Assembly: GCA_001313065.1 (NCBI GenBank)
Contig: BBFD01000001.1
Span: 1 to 63,377 of the forward strand
Length of the DNA stretch: 63,377 nucleotides
Reading direction: 5' to 3'
Source: Silvimonas sp. JCM 19000
Lineage (GTDB): Bacteria; Pseudomonadota; Gammaproteobacteria; Burkholderiales; Chitinibacteraceae
Shown: positions 31,566 to 42,926 of the stretch, one piece after another
How positions within the stretch are numbered: the first letter of the stretch is position 1
Layout of the letters: each line of letters starts with the position of its first letter
The notes under the pieces: generated by a model
Seen by the model: the letters and a program-made list of their open reading frames with translations, nothing else
What the model was told of the DNA's origin: nothing
Database searches by the model: none
Made by a program: the position numbers and the translations under genes

Positions 31566-32392
31566 TCAGGCTGTCTGTTGCAGCAACACGGTTTGCGCGG
31601 CATCGGCGCGGCAAAGCCAGCCTGGCCAAAGCTCTCGCGGATCACCCGGTTGGTCTCGAAATAGACCTGCCAATAGTTATCGTTATGACAATATGGCCGA
31701 ACTGCCAAGACCGGGCCGACAAGATTGAACTCGAGGATCTCGACATCGACCGCGGGTTCGGCCAGCACATTGGGGATGGCGCTGATTTGCTGCTTGAGCA
31801 CGGCGATGGCGGCAGCCGGATCGGTCGAGCCAGCCAGTTGCGCTTTCAGATCAACCCGACGATGCGGATTGACCGAGTAGTTCTGGATGCTATCGGAGAA
31901 GATCTTGTTGTTGCCCACCAGCGTCAGCACATTGTCCGGCGTGTTGATGGCGGTGACGAACAAACCGATCTCCTTGACCGTGCCGGTCACACCGGCGGCG
32001 GTGACAAAGTCGCCCACCTTGAAGGGCCGCAACACAATCAAAAAACGCCCCGGCGGCAAAGTTGGCCAGCAAGCCCGACCACGCCAGGCCGATCGCCACA
32101 CCGCCGGCGGCAATCAAGGCCGCAAACGTGGTGGTCTGCACGCCAAAATAACCAAGGATGCCGATCACCAACAGCACGTTCAAAGTAACGGTAATCACCG
32201 AGCCGATATAACGCAGGACGGTGGGATCAAGTTTTTTGCCGCTCCAGCGACTTCTCGACCAGGCGCACCGCCAGCCCGATCAGATAACGGCCCACTACCC
32301 AAAAGGCCACCGCCGCCAGGATTTTGATGCCAAAAGCGGTGGCGTACGCCATAAAAAATATCGCGGTAATGCGTGACTGAGGTTGTATCCAT
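31566..32392 (-). CDS. Small-conductance mechanosensitive channel, MscS family
   Basis: About 275 residues. N-terminal membrane helices (FGIKILAAVAFWVVGRYLIG, VITVTLNVLLVIGILGYF) are followed by the pore helix and beta domain motif GLAWSGLLANFAAGAFLIVL, then RPFKVGDFVTAAGVTGTVKE and VGNNKIFSDSIQNYS. It releases solutes under hypo-osmotic shock. Frames break near 32038-32043, 32233, 32350-32356 and near 31618. The corrected end is QTVLLQQTA. Confidence 0.9.
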
Positions 32393-32471
32393 AACAATCG
32401 CTCCAGGGGCCGGTTTTCGTTTTTTACAAACATGAGGCAAGCGCCTTAGCCTGGCACATGGTGGCGGGAAC

Positions 32472-33423
32472 TCAACCTCGAGGATGATTGGCTTTATGTA
32501 GTGCTTGCAGCCGTGCGGTGGCAACGTGGGTGTAAATCTGCGTGGTGCCGATGTCGGCGTGGCCCAGCAGCAACTGCACCACGCGCAGATCCGCCCCATG
32601 ATTCAGCAGATGGGTGGCGAAGGCATGGCGCAAGACGTGGGGCGACAGCTGCTCGGCATGGATACCTGCGTGGTGGCATAACCCTTGATGATGTACCACG
32701 CGCCCTGGCGCGTCAGCGCATGACCGTCGCGCTGGTTGACCAACACTTGCGGCGCGTGTGAACCGGCCAGCAATAGCGGCCGGGCCTGACTGATGTAGCG
32801 CTGCAGCCATTCACGCGCTTCTTCACCCAGCGGCACCAGCCGTTGCTTGCCGCCCTTCCCGCCCATCACCTGCACATAGCCCTCGCTTAAATGCAGATCG
32901 GCAATATCCAGACTGACCAGTTCGGAAACGCGCAAGCCGGTGGCATACATCAGTTCCAGCATGCGCGGTCGCGCAGACCGGCCGGGGTTTCGACATCGGG
33001 CGCTGCCAGCAGATTTTCCACCTGCGCTTCAGACAATCCCTTGGGCAGCGGCCGCACGCGCGGCGGAGCGGTCAAGGTGACGGTCGGGTCGTGCTGGATA
33101 CGGCCATCGTTGAGCCAATGCTGGTAGAACTTGCGCAAGCTGGCCATGCGCCGCGCCAGGGTGGCGGCCTTGGCCGTGCGCGCCGCTTCGGCGAGGAAAC
33201 TTTGCACATCGTCACGCTGAGCGGCCAGTACGCCACGCTCGCGTGCTTCCAACCAGATGGCCCAGATCACCAGATCGCGCCGATAACTGTCGGCGGTATT
33301 GCGTGCCAGCCCGTCCGCAAGCCAGACCTGGTCCACAAAGCGATCAATCAAAGCCTGGTTGGCTTCGTTGGCGACGGCGGCAACGTTACGCGCACCGTGC
33401 GCTCCGGCGAACAGATCCTGCAT
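32472..33423 (-). CDS. xerD: Site-specific tyrosine recombinase XerD
   Basis: Chromosome dimer resolution recombinase, about 317 residues. The core-binding domain has [20 protein letters not shown] followed by SYRRDL. The catalytic set is present: Arg in [14 protein letters not shown], Lys in [43 protein letters not shown]. Frames break near 32955 and 32676. The ATG at 33423 ([13 protein letters not shown]) is the only plausible start, but this reading frame is continuous with the upstream ogt gene, with no stop between them. Confidence 0.88.
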
Positions 33424-33899
33424 TTCGTGCGTCAGCAGCCAGCGCTTGATCGGCAACCAGTCGCGGCCATTGCGATTAGCGTTAAAGCCACCCAGCCCAT
33501 TGGCGGCGACCACGCGATGGCAGGGAATGATGATGGGGATGGGGTTCATGCCACAGGCGCCGCCCACAGCGCGCGCCACTGAGCCCACGTCGTGGGCGAC
33601 ATCGGCGTAGGTGCGGGTCTGGCCCACGCCGATCTCGTAGATGGCCTGCCACACGCGTTGCTGATGCGGCGTGCCGTCCGCGCGCCAGGGAATATCGAAC
33701 ACTACGTCTGGATCGGCAAACCAGGCATGCAATTGACTTTCCACCTCGCGCAGGATGCTGCTTTGCGTCGGCCGCAACGGCAGGTCCTGGGGCAGAAAAT
33801 CCAGCCGCACCAGCACGTCGCCATCGGCGGCCAAGCCTATCGGCCTACCGGGGTGGCAATCACGGCTTGATATTCGGGATATTGATCGGGACGGGGCAT
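33424..33899 (-). CDS. ogt: Methylated-DNA--[protein]-cysteine S-methyltransferase
   Basis: Suicide repair protein for O6-alkylguanine. About 160 residues starting MPRPDQYPEYQAVIATPVG. The active-site motif IPIIIPCHRVVAANGLGGF is intact, preceded by VWQAIYEIGVGQTRTYADVA. A frameshift near 33840 separates the N-terminus from GLAADGDVLVRLDF. The usual end region KRWLLTHE runs straight into the XerD frame. Whether a stop was lost by a sequence error or the two are really fused cannot be told here. Confidence 0.85.
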
Positions 33900-33947
33900 G
33901 AAGAACGCCAAAGCAGAACAGGCGTTGATGTTAACAAACACGGGACG

Positions 33948-33981
33948 AAAAAAAACGCGAGGACGAGCCTCGCGTTTTTTT
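33948..33981. terminator. Terminator after rplS
   Basis: ACGCGAGG/CCTCGCGT stem with A7 on the left (T run on the minus strand) and T7 on the right. Confidence 0.85.
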
Positions 33982-33997
33982 ATCGGAGCAGCCAGAA

Positions 33998-34381
33998 TTA
34001 TTTGGCAGCAACCGGAGCGGCCTTGCGAGCCGGCAACTTTTCCTTGATACGTGCGGACTTGCCCGAACGATCGCGGAGGTAGTACAGCTTGGCACGGCGT
34101 ACATCACCACGGCGCTTCACTTCGATCGAAGCAACCAGCGGCGAGTACAGCTGGAACGAACGCTCCACGCCGGTACCAGCGGAAATCTTGCGCACGATGA
34201 ACGCGCTGTTCAGGCCGCGATTGCGCTTGGCAATCACAACACCTTCAAACGCCTGCAGACGTTCGCGGTTGCCTTCCTTCACCTTGACTTGCACAACGAC
34301 GGTGTCGCCAGGTGCAAATTCGGGGATGGTTTTGTCCAGACGTGCAATTTCTTCTTGTTCGAGCTTTTGAATCAGGTTCAT
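33998..34381 (-). CDS. rplS: 50S ribosomal protein L19
   Basis: A 127-residue intact frame starting [20 protein letters not shown], with the L19 core [20 protein letters not shown] and [14 protein letters not shown]. It sits at the intersubunit bridge. It is the last gene of the rpsP-rimM-trmD-rplS operon and is followed by a terminator. Confidence 0.98.
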   Translation of the reverse strand: MNLIQKLEQEEIARLDKTIPEFAPGDTVVVQVKVKEGNRERLQAFEGVVIAKRNRGLNSAFIVRKISAGTGVERSFQLYSPLVASIEVKRRGDVRRAKLYYLRDRSGKSARIKEKLPARKAAPVAAK

Positions 34382-34385
34382 GACC

Positions 34386-35184
34386 TTACTCCTTTACGAA
34401 ACTTGTACCTTCTTCTTCAACGGAAGCAGCACGTTGCTCAGCAGCATGCTCGGCCTTGAATTCAGCCAGAAGACGAGTTTCTTCTTTTGAAAGCGGGCGG
34501 TCTTTCAGCAAATCAGCGCGCCGCAACCAGGTGCGGCCCAGCGACTGCTTAAGGCGCCAGCGACGTATGTTGCATGATTACCCGAGAGCAGAACTTCCGG
34601 GACCGCCATGCCGCGGTAATCTTCGGGACGGGTGTAATGCGGGCAATCCAGCAACCCATCCGCAAACGAATCTTCTTCTGCACTGGCCGCAGTGTTAAGT
34701 ACGCCGGGCAAATGTCGCGCCAACGCATCGATCAACACCATGGCAGGAAGCTCGCCCCCTGACAGCACATAATCGCCGACCGAAATTTCCAGATCGACCT
34801 GGCGTTGCAGAACGCGTTCATCCACGCCTCGTAACGCCCACACAACAGGATCAGGCCAGGTTCCGCCACCAGCTGCAGCACACGCTGATGCGTGAGCGGC
34901 GCGCCTTGCGGCGACAGATACACCACTTTGGGTGTTAGCCCGAATGCCGCTTGCCGCGCTTTGGCCGCCGCAATGGCGTCTTCCAGCGGCTGCGGCAACA
35001 TCACCATGCCCGGACCACCGCCATAAGGACGGTCGTCCACGCGGCGGTAGTTGTCATGCGTAAAATCACGCGGATTCCACGCGGCAAAATCGATGATGCC
35101 CTGCTCCACCGCGCGCTGCGTAATGCCGTGCCGCGTGATGGCGTCAAACATATCGGGGAACAGCGTAATCGCGTCGAAACGCAT
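34386..35184 (-). CDS. trmD: tRNA (guanine-N1-)-methyltransferase TrmD
   Basis: Methylates G37 of tRNAs; about 265 residues. Starts [20 protein letters not shown]. Trefoil-knot SAM site motifs are [25 protein letters not shown] and [31 protein letters not shown] lies near the C-terminus. Frames break near 34828 and 34550, and the corrected end is [11 protein letters not shown]. It is followed by rplS 5 bp on. Confidence 0.95.
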
Positions 35185-35212
35185 GCTCACTGCCGCCCCC
35201 GTTGCTGTGGCC

Positions 35213-35761
35213 TCAGTAGTCAAGGCCCCAATCCACTGTGATGAGTTTTGCTGCAAGGTCTACCTTGAGCACCACCTGCGCCACAAACGGCAGCAGGCGT
35301 TCTACCTTGTCATCACGCGCCACGAGCACATCATTAGCGCCCGTCTCAAACAAACGGTCGACCACGCCCAGGCTTTCACCTTGCGTATTGACGACCGCCA
35401 GACCGATCAGATCGGCCCAGTAGTATTCATCGTCTTCAGCAGCAGGCATCAGACTGCGCGGTACAGCCACCAGCGCACCTTTCAGTGCAGCGGCGATATC
35501 GCGGTCATTGATGCCTTCAAGTTGCGCAGCCAGTTTTTTGGGCTGCACATTGCCTTCGACCAATGTATACGGCTTGAACGCGCCGTCGCGTCCGATCCAC
35601 CACGTTTTGTAGTCGAACAGACTGTCGGCATATTCGGTATCCGCAACCACATTAATCCAGCCGCGAATACCAAAAGCCCCGCTGATGTAACCCATCACCA
35701 CCAGATCATCTGGTGTGGCAACGGATTGCGATTGCGGGGCCGTCGGTTTGATGCCAGCCAT
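35213..35761 (-). CDS. rimM: Ribosome maturation factor RimM
   Basis: A 182-residue intact frame. The N-terminal domain has [20 protein letters not shown] and the PRC-barrel has [19 protein letters not shown] and NDVLVARDD. It assists maturation of the 30S head near S19. It lies between rpsP and trmD as usual. Confidence 0.97.
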   Translation of the reverse strand: MAGIKPTAPQSQSVATPDDLVVMGYISGAFGIRGWINVVADTEYADSLFDYKTWWIGRDGAFKPYTLVEGNVQPKKLAAQLEGINDRDIAAALKGALVAVPRSLMPAAEDDEYYWADLIGLAVVNTQGESLGVVDRLFETGANDVLVARDDKVERLLPFVAQVVLKVDLAAKLITVDWGLDY

Positions 35762-35766
35762 GAAGC

Positions 35767-36018
35767 TCAGGCAGCAGCCGGCTTGTAGCCTTTGAGCAGG
35801 CGAGCCACGGTGTCGCTGACTTGTGCGCCAACGCCAACCCAGTGGTTCACGCGGTCCAGCTTGAAGCGGACGCCTTCAGCGCCTTCTTTAGCGGACGGGT
35901 CATAGAAACCAACGCGCTCGATGAAACGGCCATCGCGACGGTTGCGCGAATCGGTCACCACGACGTTGTAGAACGGACGGTCTTTGGCGCCGCCACGGGA
36001 AAGACGAATCACAACCAT
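35767..36018 (-). CDS. rpsP: 30S ribosomal protein S16
   Basis: An 83-residue intact frame starting [20 protein letters not shown], then [20 protein letters not shown]. It is the first gene of the rpsP-rimM-trmD-rplS operon; its promoter should lie in the 128 bp between it and ffh. Confidence 0.98.
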   Translation of the reverse strand: MVVIRLSRGGAKDRPFYNVVVTDSRNRRDGRFIERVGFYDPSAKEGAEGVRFKLDRVNHWVGVGAQVSDTVARLLKGYKPAAA

Positions 36019-36146
36019 GATTTGATACCCAGTTTGAAATCGGTTTACGCGAAACCAGCGAGTGTATCTGAAAAGTCAAGGCTTTACAAACCACTGCCGG
36101 CATTTATTCTGAATGCCGTTGCTCCATGGACCAGTCGGCCCGGGTT

Positions 36147-37490
36147 TTACATGCCTGGCAACATGCCCTTCATGCCGCGCATGAGCTTCATCATGCCGCC
36201 CTTGCTGAACTGCTTCATCATCTTCTGCGTTTCTTCAAACTGCTTCAGAAGACGGTTTACTTCTTGCACCGACACGCCTGCGCCCTGCGCGATACGGCGC
36301 TTGCGGCTGGCCTTGATCAGCTCGGGTTTGCGGCGTTCCAGCGCGGTCATCGAATTGATAATGCCTTCGATGCGGGTCACAGCTTTATCCGTCACCTGAT
36401 TATTGGCCATCTCGCTGAGCTGGCCGGGCAACTTGTCCAGCAGCGCGCCCATGCCGCCCATTTTCTTCATCTGGCCGATCTGGGCTTTAAAGTCTTCCAG
36501 GTCAAAGCCCTTGCCGGACTTGACCTTCTTCATCATCTGCAGCGCTTCTTGCTCGTTGACGCTCTTTTGCACGTCTTCGATCAGCGACAGCACATCGCCC
36601 ATGCCCAGAATCCGGCTGGCCATCCGGTCGGGATGGAACGGCTCCAGGCCGGTGAGCTTTTCGCCCACACCAATAAACTTGATCGGCTTGCCGGTCACCT
36701 GGCGCACCGACAGCGCCGCGCCACCGCGCGAATCACCATCAAGCTTGGTCAGGATCACGCCGGTCAGCGGCAGCGTTTCGCTAAACGCGCGCGCCACATT
36801 CACCGCATCCTGGCCTTGCATGGCATCGACCACAAACAGCGTTTCGACCGGATTGATGGCGGCGTGCACGGCCTTGATTTCGGCCATCATGCTTCGTCGA
36901 TGGCCAGACGACCCGCCGTATCGACAATCAACACATCGTGGAAATGCCGACGCGCGTAATCCAGTGCGGCCAGTGCAATATCGACCGGCTTTTGCGTGAC
37001 GTCGGACGGAAACCATTCCACGTCGATCTGCGCCGCCAGCGTTTTAAGCTGTTCAATAGCAGCCGGGCGATATACGTCGCCCGACACCAGCAGCACTTTC
37101 TTTTTTGTTCTCTTCTTTAAGACGCTTGGCCAGCTTGCCCGACGTGGTGGTTTTACCCGCGCCCTGCAAACCCGCCATCAGTACCACGGCGGGCGGTACG
37201 GCGGCCAGATTGAGCGCATCGTTTTGCGCACCCATCAGCTTGGTCAGTTCTTCGTACACCACGCCGATAAAGGCCTGGCCCGGGGTCAGGCTGCCGACCA
37301 CTTCCTGGCCCATGCCGCGCGTCTTGACGTCGGCAATAAACTGTTTGACCACGGGCAACGCCACGTCGGCCTCCAGCAAGGCCATGCGCACTTCGCGCAA
37401 GGCATCCTGAATATTGTCTTCGCTCAGGCGGGCCTGGCCGCGCAGTGTTTTGACAACACTACTCAAACGGTTGGATAAGTTATCCAGCAT
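36147..37490 (-). CDS. ffh: Signal recognition particle protein Ffh
   Basis: GTPase that targets membrane proteins with 4.5S RNA. About 447 residues: N domain MLDNLSNRLSSVVKTLRGQA, G domain with GLQGAGKTTTSGKLA, DVYRPAAIEQLKTLA, LIVDTAGRL and ILTKLDGDSRGGAALS, and a Met-rich M domain ending MKLMRGMKGMLPGM. Frames break at the A6 run near 37100-37106 and near 36890. It is divergent from the ypjD-like gene, a conserved pairing. Confidence 0.97.
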
Positions 37491-37538
37491 AAAAACTTTC
37501 CCTGCCGGGCTCGACGCGCGAGTCGGCTCTGTTAGACT

Positions 37539-38380
37539 GTGAATCCCGCAATTCTAACCGATTTAGCCCCTGTGTCCTGGCTCGCTTTGATCGCTCTGTT
37601 CTTGTACCTGGCACTTGGCTGGCATTTCTGCCGCACGCGCCTGGCTGGCCGCGGCATTGTCCACGCGGGGATCGAACACGGCTTGCTGTTGCTGGGTCTG
37701 GCGCTACATGGTCTGGCCTTGTGGCCCGCCATGGCGGTTCCGCCCTTGCACTTTGGCGCAGGCGAAGCGTTGTCAGTAACCGCCTGGCTGGCCTTGCTGA
37801 TCTATCTGGTCGGCCATCTGGCATTTCAACTCGAAGGCATGGAACCCCCGGTACTGGCGCTCGCCGTTGTGCTGCTGGGCGCATCGCTTTTGCTGCCGCC
37901 CGGCCATGTGCTGGCCTATCCACAAAACGGCGTTTCGCGCCTGCATTTTCTGACCGCAATGCTGGCGTATGGCTTGTTCGCCAATGCGTCCGGCGTGGCC
38001 TTGCTGATGCGGCTAGCGGACAAACGCCTGCATCATGCCAATGCCAGCCTGCTGGTGCAAAAGCTGCCGCCCCTGCTGGCGCTGGAACGTCTGCTGTTTG
38101 CCTGCGTCTGGGCTGGGTTTTTTTGCTGCTGACCGTGGCGCTGATTACTGGTGCCACATTCAGCGAAGAAATCTTTGGCAAGGCACTCGAATTCAATCAC
38201 AAGATCGTGCTGTCGATTGCCGCGTGGGCGGTGTTTGGTGGCTTGCTGATCGGCCGCAAATTGCGCGGCTGGCGCGGTCTGGTGGCTACGCGCTGGACGC
38301 TGTTCGGCTTTGTGTTGCTGCTGTTGGGCTATATCGGCTCGCGCCTGGTGTTCGACGTAATTCTGCATCGTCCCGGCTGA
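37539..38380 (+). CDS. Cytochrome c assembly-like membrane protein (YpjD/HemX family)
   Basis: About 280 residues with roughly eight membrane helices and the CcsA/HemX pattern: a conserved His in HAGIEHGLLLLGLALHGLAL, HFLTAMLAYGLFANASGVAL and ATFSEEIFGKALEFNHKIVL. Homologues next to ffh are called YpjD and belong to the cytochrome c assembly family; the exact role is unclear. GTG start at 37539. One frameshift at the T7 run near 38119-38125. Confidence 0.85.
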
Positions 38381-38464
38381 TCGCCACTGAACCCGCCTTT
38401 TGCCTGAAAGGTGGGTCGGCACGGGCTGTTATACTCAGGCCATTGCCATTTCCGGATTGCCGCC

Positions 38465-39737
38465 TTGGACGACATCCCCCTGAGTGAACTGATCATCGCC
38501 TGGTCGTTTGCCTGCTCTCCTCTGCCTTCTTCTCTGCTTCCGAAACCGCCATGATGGCGGTGAACCGCTTCCGCCTGAATGCCCGCGTACAGCAAGGCCA
38601 TCGCGGTGCCATCCGCACCCGCGGCTTGCTGGACCATACCGACCGTTTGCTGGGCGTGATCCTGCTGGGCAACACGCTGATCAACACCGCCTCCGCCGCA
38701 CTATCAACCGTGATCACCGCGCGCATGTTCGGCACCAACCAATATGCATTGCCCATCGCCACATTGATTGTGGCTTTTGCGATTCTGGTGATTTCCGAGG
38801 CAACGCCCAAAGTGCTGGCCGCCAATTACGCTGATAAAGCCGCAGTGGCGTTCAGCTACCCTCTGGCCATATTGCAGAAAGTGTTTTATCCCGCAGTCTG
38901 GTTTATCAATCTGTTCGTCAACGGCTTTTTTAAAGCTGACCCGGCTGTCGGGCAAAGGTCATGAACATACGCCGTTAAGCCCGGAAGAATTGCGATTACT
39001 GGTGCTGGAATCCGGCCGGTTTATGGAAAAAAAACATCAGACCATCCTGCTTAATCTGTTTGAGCTGGCCAATATCACGGTCGATGATGTCATGACCCCG
39101 CGCCACCATATCGAAGCGCTTGATCTAAGCGCCGACGCCGAAGAATTACGCCGCCAGCTTTATACCTGCCATCACACCCGTTTACCGGTCTATGACGATA
39201 ATCCGGACAATATGGTCGGCATACTGCATACGCGTAAGGCCTTGTCATTGCGCGAAGAAGAAGTGGATGGCGATACCATCCGCACGCTGATTCGACCACC
39301 GTATTTCATTCCTTCCGGTACGCCGCTGTTTACCCAGCTGCAGAATTTTCAGGAAAACCGGCGTCGTATTGGCCTGGTGGTGGATGAATATGGTGAATTA
39401 GCCGGGCTGGTTACGCTGGAAGATATCCTTGAACAAATCATTGGCGAATTCACCACCAATGCGCCCAATGCCGCCTCGCGCTATGAGCCCCAGGCCGATG
39501 GCAGTTATTTGCTGGACGGCGCCAGCAGCCTGCGCGAACTCAATCGCAAACTGAAGCTGGGTTTTCCGCTGACCGGGCCGAAAACTTGAATGGTTTGATT
39601 CTGGAATATTTTGAAGATATTCCTGATTCCGGCACCTGCCTCACCATCGCGGGCGAGCGGCTTGAAGTGGTGCAAACCCAGGACCGCAGCGTGAAGGTCA
39701 TCCGCCTGTATCCGCACGTAGCACGGCGCACCGGCTG
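38465..39737 (+). CDS. CNNM/CorC-type transporter: DUF21, CBS pair and CorC_HlyC domains (CorB/YfjD-like)
   Basis: About 425 residues. The N-terminal DUF21 membrane domain has ACLLLSAFFSASETAMMAVN and LLGVILLGNTLINTASAAL. Two CBS motifs follow (DVMTPRHHIEALDL, RRRIGLVVDEYGELAGLVTL) and a C-terminal CorC_HlyC domain (LDGASSLRELNRKLKL). Members export Mg2+/Co2+ or affect their resistance. A TTG start at 38465 is used because no ATG fits. Frames break near 38510, 38926-38932 and 39583. Confidence 0.87.
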
Positions 39738-39901
39738 AGCTGTGGCAAACAGCCGCCTGGCGGTGTGCGCCCCTGCAACGGCTTGCCGCAGAATATGCCC
39801 CAGCGAGTAATCACTTTTGCTAGACTGCGGTGATCACGGGAGGCCCCGCGGCCCCTCTTCTCGCTGTCTTGACCTGGCCTGGTTGAATCCTTAACGAATC
39901 T

Positions 39902-41614
39902 ATGTCTACTGCTACCGTTCCCATCTCGGGCCTTGCGCGGCTGCTGGTGCAGCATGGACGCCTGGCCGAAGCCGACGCCGAAGCGCTGCAAAGTGCCGCT
40001 GGCGATGGTCGCACCAGCTTTATCGAACGCCTGCTCACCAGCAAGAAACTGACGGCCAAAGAAGTCGCCGAGTTCAGTTCGCAGGCGTTTGGTTATCCCC
40101 TGCTCGATCTGGATCAGATCGATTTCAGTTATATCCCGCCCAATGTGCTCGACGCCAAGCTGATGCAGACGCAGCGCATTGTGCCGTTGTTCAAACGCGG
40201 CACGCGTTTGTTTATCGGGATATCTGATATCACCAACATGCAGGCGGTGGAAGAAGTCCGATTCAAAACCGGCCAGCAGGTGGAGCCTATTGTTGTCGAA
40301 GACAACAAATTGCTGGTTGTGATGAACAAGCTGGTTGAGGCCAGCGGTAGCAATTTGCGTGATCTGACCGTGAGCGAAGCTGATCTCGAAATCAGCGGCG
40401 GTGACGATGAATCGCAACAAGAGGCCGTCAATGTAGAAGTCGATGACGCCCCGGTCGTTAAATATATCCAGAAGATTTTGCTGGATGCCATTAATGCCGG
40501 CGCTTCCGATATTCACTTTGAGCCCTACGAAAAGTTTTATCGCATTCGCTATCGGCAGGATGGCGTATTGCGTGAAATCGCGCAGCCGCCCCTGGCCATC
40601 AAGGAAAAGATTGCCTCGCGTATCAAGGTGATTTCCAAACTCGATATTTCTGAGAAACGCGTGCCGCAAGATGGTCGGATGAAACTGGTGTTGTCAAAAA
40701 GCCGCGCCATTGATTTCCGGGTTTCTACCTTGCCCACGCTGCATGGCGAAAAAAATTTGTATCCGGATTCTGGATCCAACGTCCGCCACGCTCGGTATCG
40801 ATGCGCTGGGCTATGACCCCGATCAGAAAGAATTGCTGCTGCACGCCATTGGCCGACCGTATGGCATGGTGTTGGTGACCGGGCCGACGGGCTCGGGCAA
40901 AACCGTTTCGCTTTATACCTGTTTGAATATTCTGAATCAGCCAGGCACCAATATTTCGACCGCTGAAGATCCGGCCGAAATCAACTTGCCCGGCGTCAAT
41001 CAGGTTAACGTCAACGAGAAGGCCGGTCTGACCTTTGCCGTCGCGCTGAAGGCGTTTCTGCGGCAGGATCCGGACGTCATCATGGTCGGTGAAATCCGCG
41101 ATCTGGAAACCGCCGATATCGCAATCAAGGCCGCACAAACCGGCCATATGGTGTTCTCGACGCTGCACACCAACGATGCACCGACCACGCTGACGCGGAT
41201 GATGAATATGGGCGTGCTGCCGTTCAACATTGCGTCGTCCGTGATCATGATTACCGCGCAACGACTGGCGCGCCGGTTGTGCCCGCATTGCAAACAGCCC
41301 GCGGAAATCCCGCATGAAGCGTTGCTGAGTGCCGGTTTCAAAGAAGAACAACTGGACGGCAGTTGGGTGACTTATCGCCCGGTCGGTTGCGATCAATGCA
41401 AAGACACCGGCTATAAAGGCCGGCTGGGTATCTACCAGGTGATGCCGATTTCAGACGAAATGAACCGGATCATCATGAAAAAAACGGTACGGCTATCGAT
41501 ATTGCGGACCAGGCACGTCTCGAAGGTGTGCGTGATCTGCGACAATCCGGGCTGATCAAGGTGCGCCAGGGTTTGACCTCGCTCGAAGAAATCCTGGCTG
41601 TCACCAACGAATAA
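39902..41614 (+). CDS. pilB: Type IV pilus assembly ATPase PilB
   Basis: Hexameric extension motor of the type IV pilus, about 570 residues. The N-terminal MshEN domain begins [20 protein letters not shown]. Walker [19 protein letters not shown], Asp box [20 protein letters not shown], Walker [20 protein letters not shown], the His box [15 protein letters not shown] and the zinc tetracysteine (CPHC and CDQC) are all present. Frames break near 40749-40754 and 41479-41484. It is followed by pilC and pilD. Confidence 0.96.
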
Positions 41615-41692
41615 CCGGACACCGGTTTCATATAACGCCGCGCGCCTTAGTCGCGTGCGGCGACGCAGTGTTTCCAGGGAGAGCAGCGCATC

Positions 41693-42926
41693 ATGGCCAC
41701 AGCAGCAAAAGCGGCCCCGGTCAAGGTCAAGGAATATACCTATGCCTGGGAGGGCAAAGACCGGAACGGCAAGATCGTCAAAGGCGAAATGCGCGCCAGC
41801 GGCGAAGCGGTTCTTAAAACCCATTTGCGCCGCCAGGGCATCAATGTCCTGCGCGTTAAACAATTGCGCCTGCGCGCGGGCAAACGCATTACCGATGAAG
41901 ACTTGACCATGTTTACCCGGCAATTGGCCACCATGCTCAAATCGGGTGTGCCTTTGCTGTTGGCCTTCGATATTGTCGGTAAAGGCCATAGCAATCCGTC
42001 GGTGACCAAGCTGCTGCTCGATATCAAATCGGATATTGAATCAGGCTCGTCCTTGACCCAGGCTTTCCGCAAGCATCCCAAGTATTTCGATACGCTGTAT
42101 TGCAACCTGATTCAGGCCGGTGAGCAGGCCGGTATTCTCGATACATTGCTGGCCCGACTGGCTTTGTATAAAGAAAAAAATGCTCAGCGTTAAAAAAAGA
42201 AGATCAAATCGGCGATGTTTTACCCTACCGCCGTGATCGTGGCCGCGTTTGTGATTACGGCCGTGATCATGATCTTTGTGATCCCTGCATTCAAAAGCCT
42301 GTTCTCCAGTTTTGGCGCCGATTTGCCCGGCCCCACCTTGCTGGTGATGGCCATTTCGGATTTCTTTGTCTCGTATTGGTGGGCCATTTTTTTGGCGGCA
42401 TCTTTGGCGGCTTCTGGGTATTCATGAAGCCTGGCGGCGATCAGAAGCCATGCAGATTGCCATCGACCGCTTTGTGCTCAAGTTGCCGATCCTGGGCGAA
42501 ATCATGCGTAACTCGGTGATTGCGCGCTGGAGCCGCACCCTGGCCACCATGTTTGCTGCGGGCGTGCCGCTGGTTGAATCGCTCGAATCCGTGGGCGGTG
42601 CCGCTGGCAATTACGTGTATCGCCTGGCCACGCGCCGTATCCAGCAAGAAGTGAGCACCGGTACCAGCCTGACCATCTCGATGCAGAATGCCAATGTATT
42701 TCCGAATATGGTGATGCAGATGGTTTCGATTGGTGAAGAATCGGGTTCACTCGATGCCATGTTGGGGAAAGTCGCCGACTATTACGAAGAAGAAGTCGAC
42801 AACGCGGTCGAAGCGCTGTCCAGCCTGATGGAACCGATCATCATGGTGGTGCTGGGTACGCTGATTGGCGGCCTGGTAGTGGCCATGTATCTGCCTATTT
42901 TCAAAATGGGCGAGGCAGTCGGTTAA
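41693..42926 (+). CDS. pilC: Type IV pilus inner-membrane platform protein PilC
   Basis: About 410 residues with two GspF domains. MFTRQLATMLKSGVPLLLAF and ARWSRTLATMFAAGVPLVES are the paired motifs. Three membrane segments are seen, and the end is VLGTLIGGLVVAMYLPIFKM. It couples PilB to the pilus base. Frames break at A runs near 42173-42200 and T runs near 42388. Its stop overlaps the pilD start (TAATG). Confidence 0.96.

Noticed and set aside
41000..41396. Long antisense frames across pilB and other GC-rich genes
   Set aside because: They mirror codon bias of the real genes on the other strand, lack family motifs and ribosome binding sites, and lie wholly inside recognised genes.
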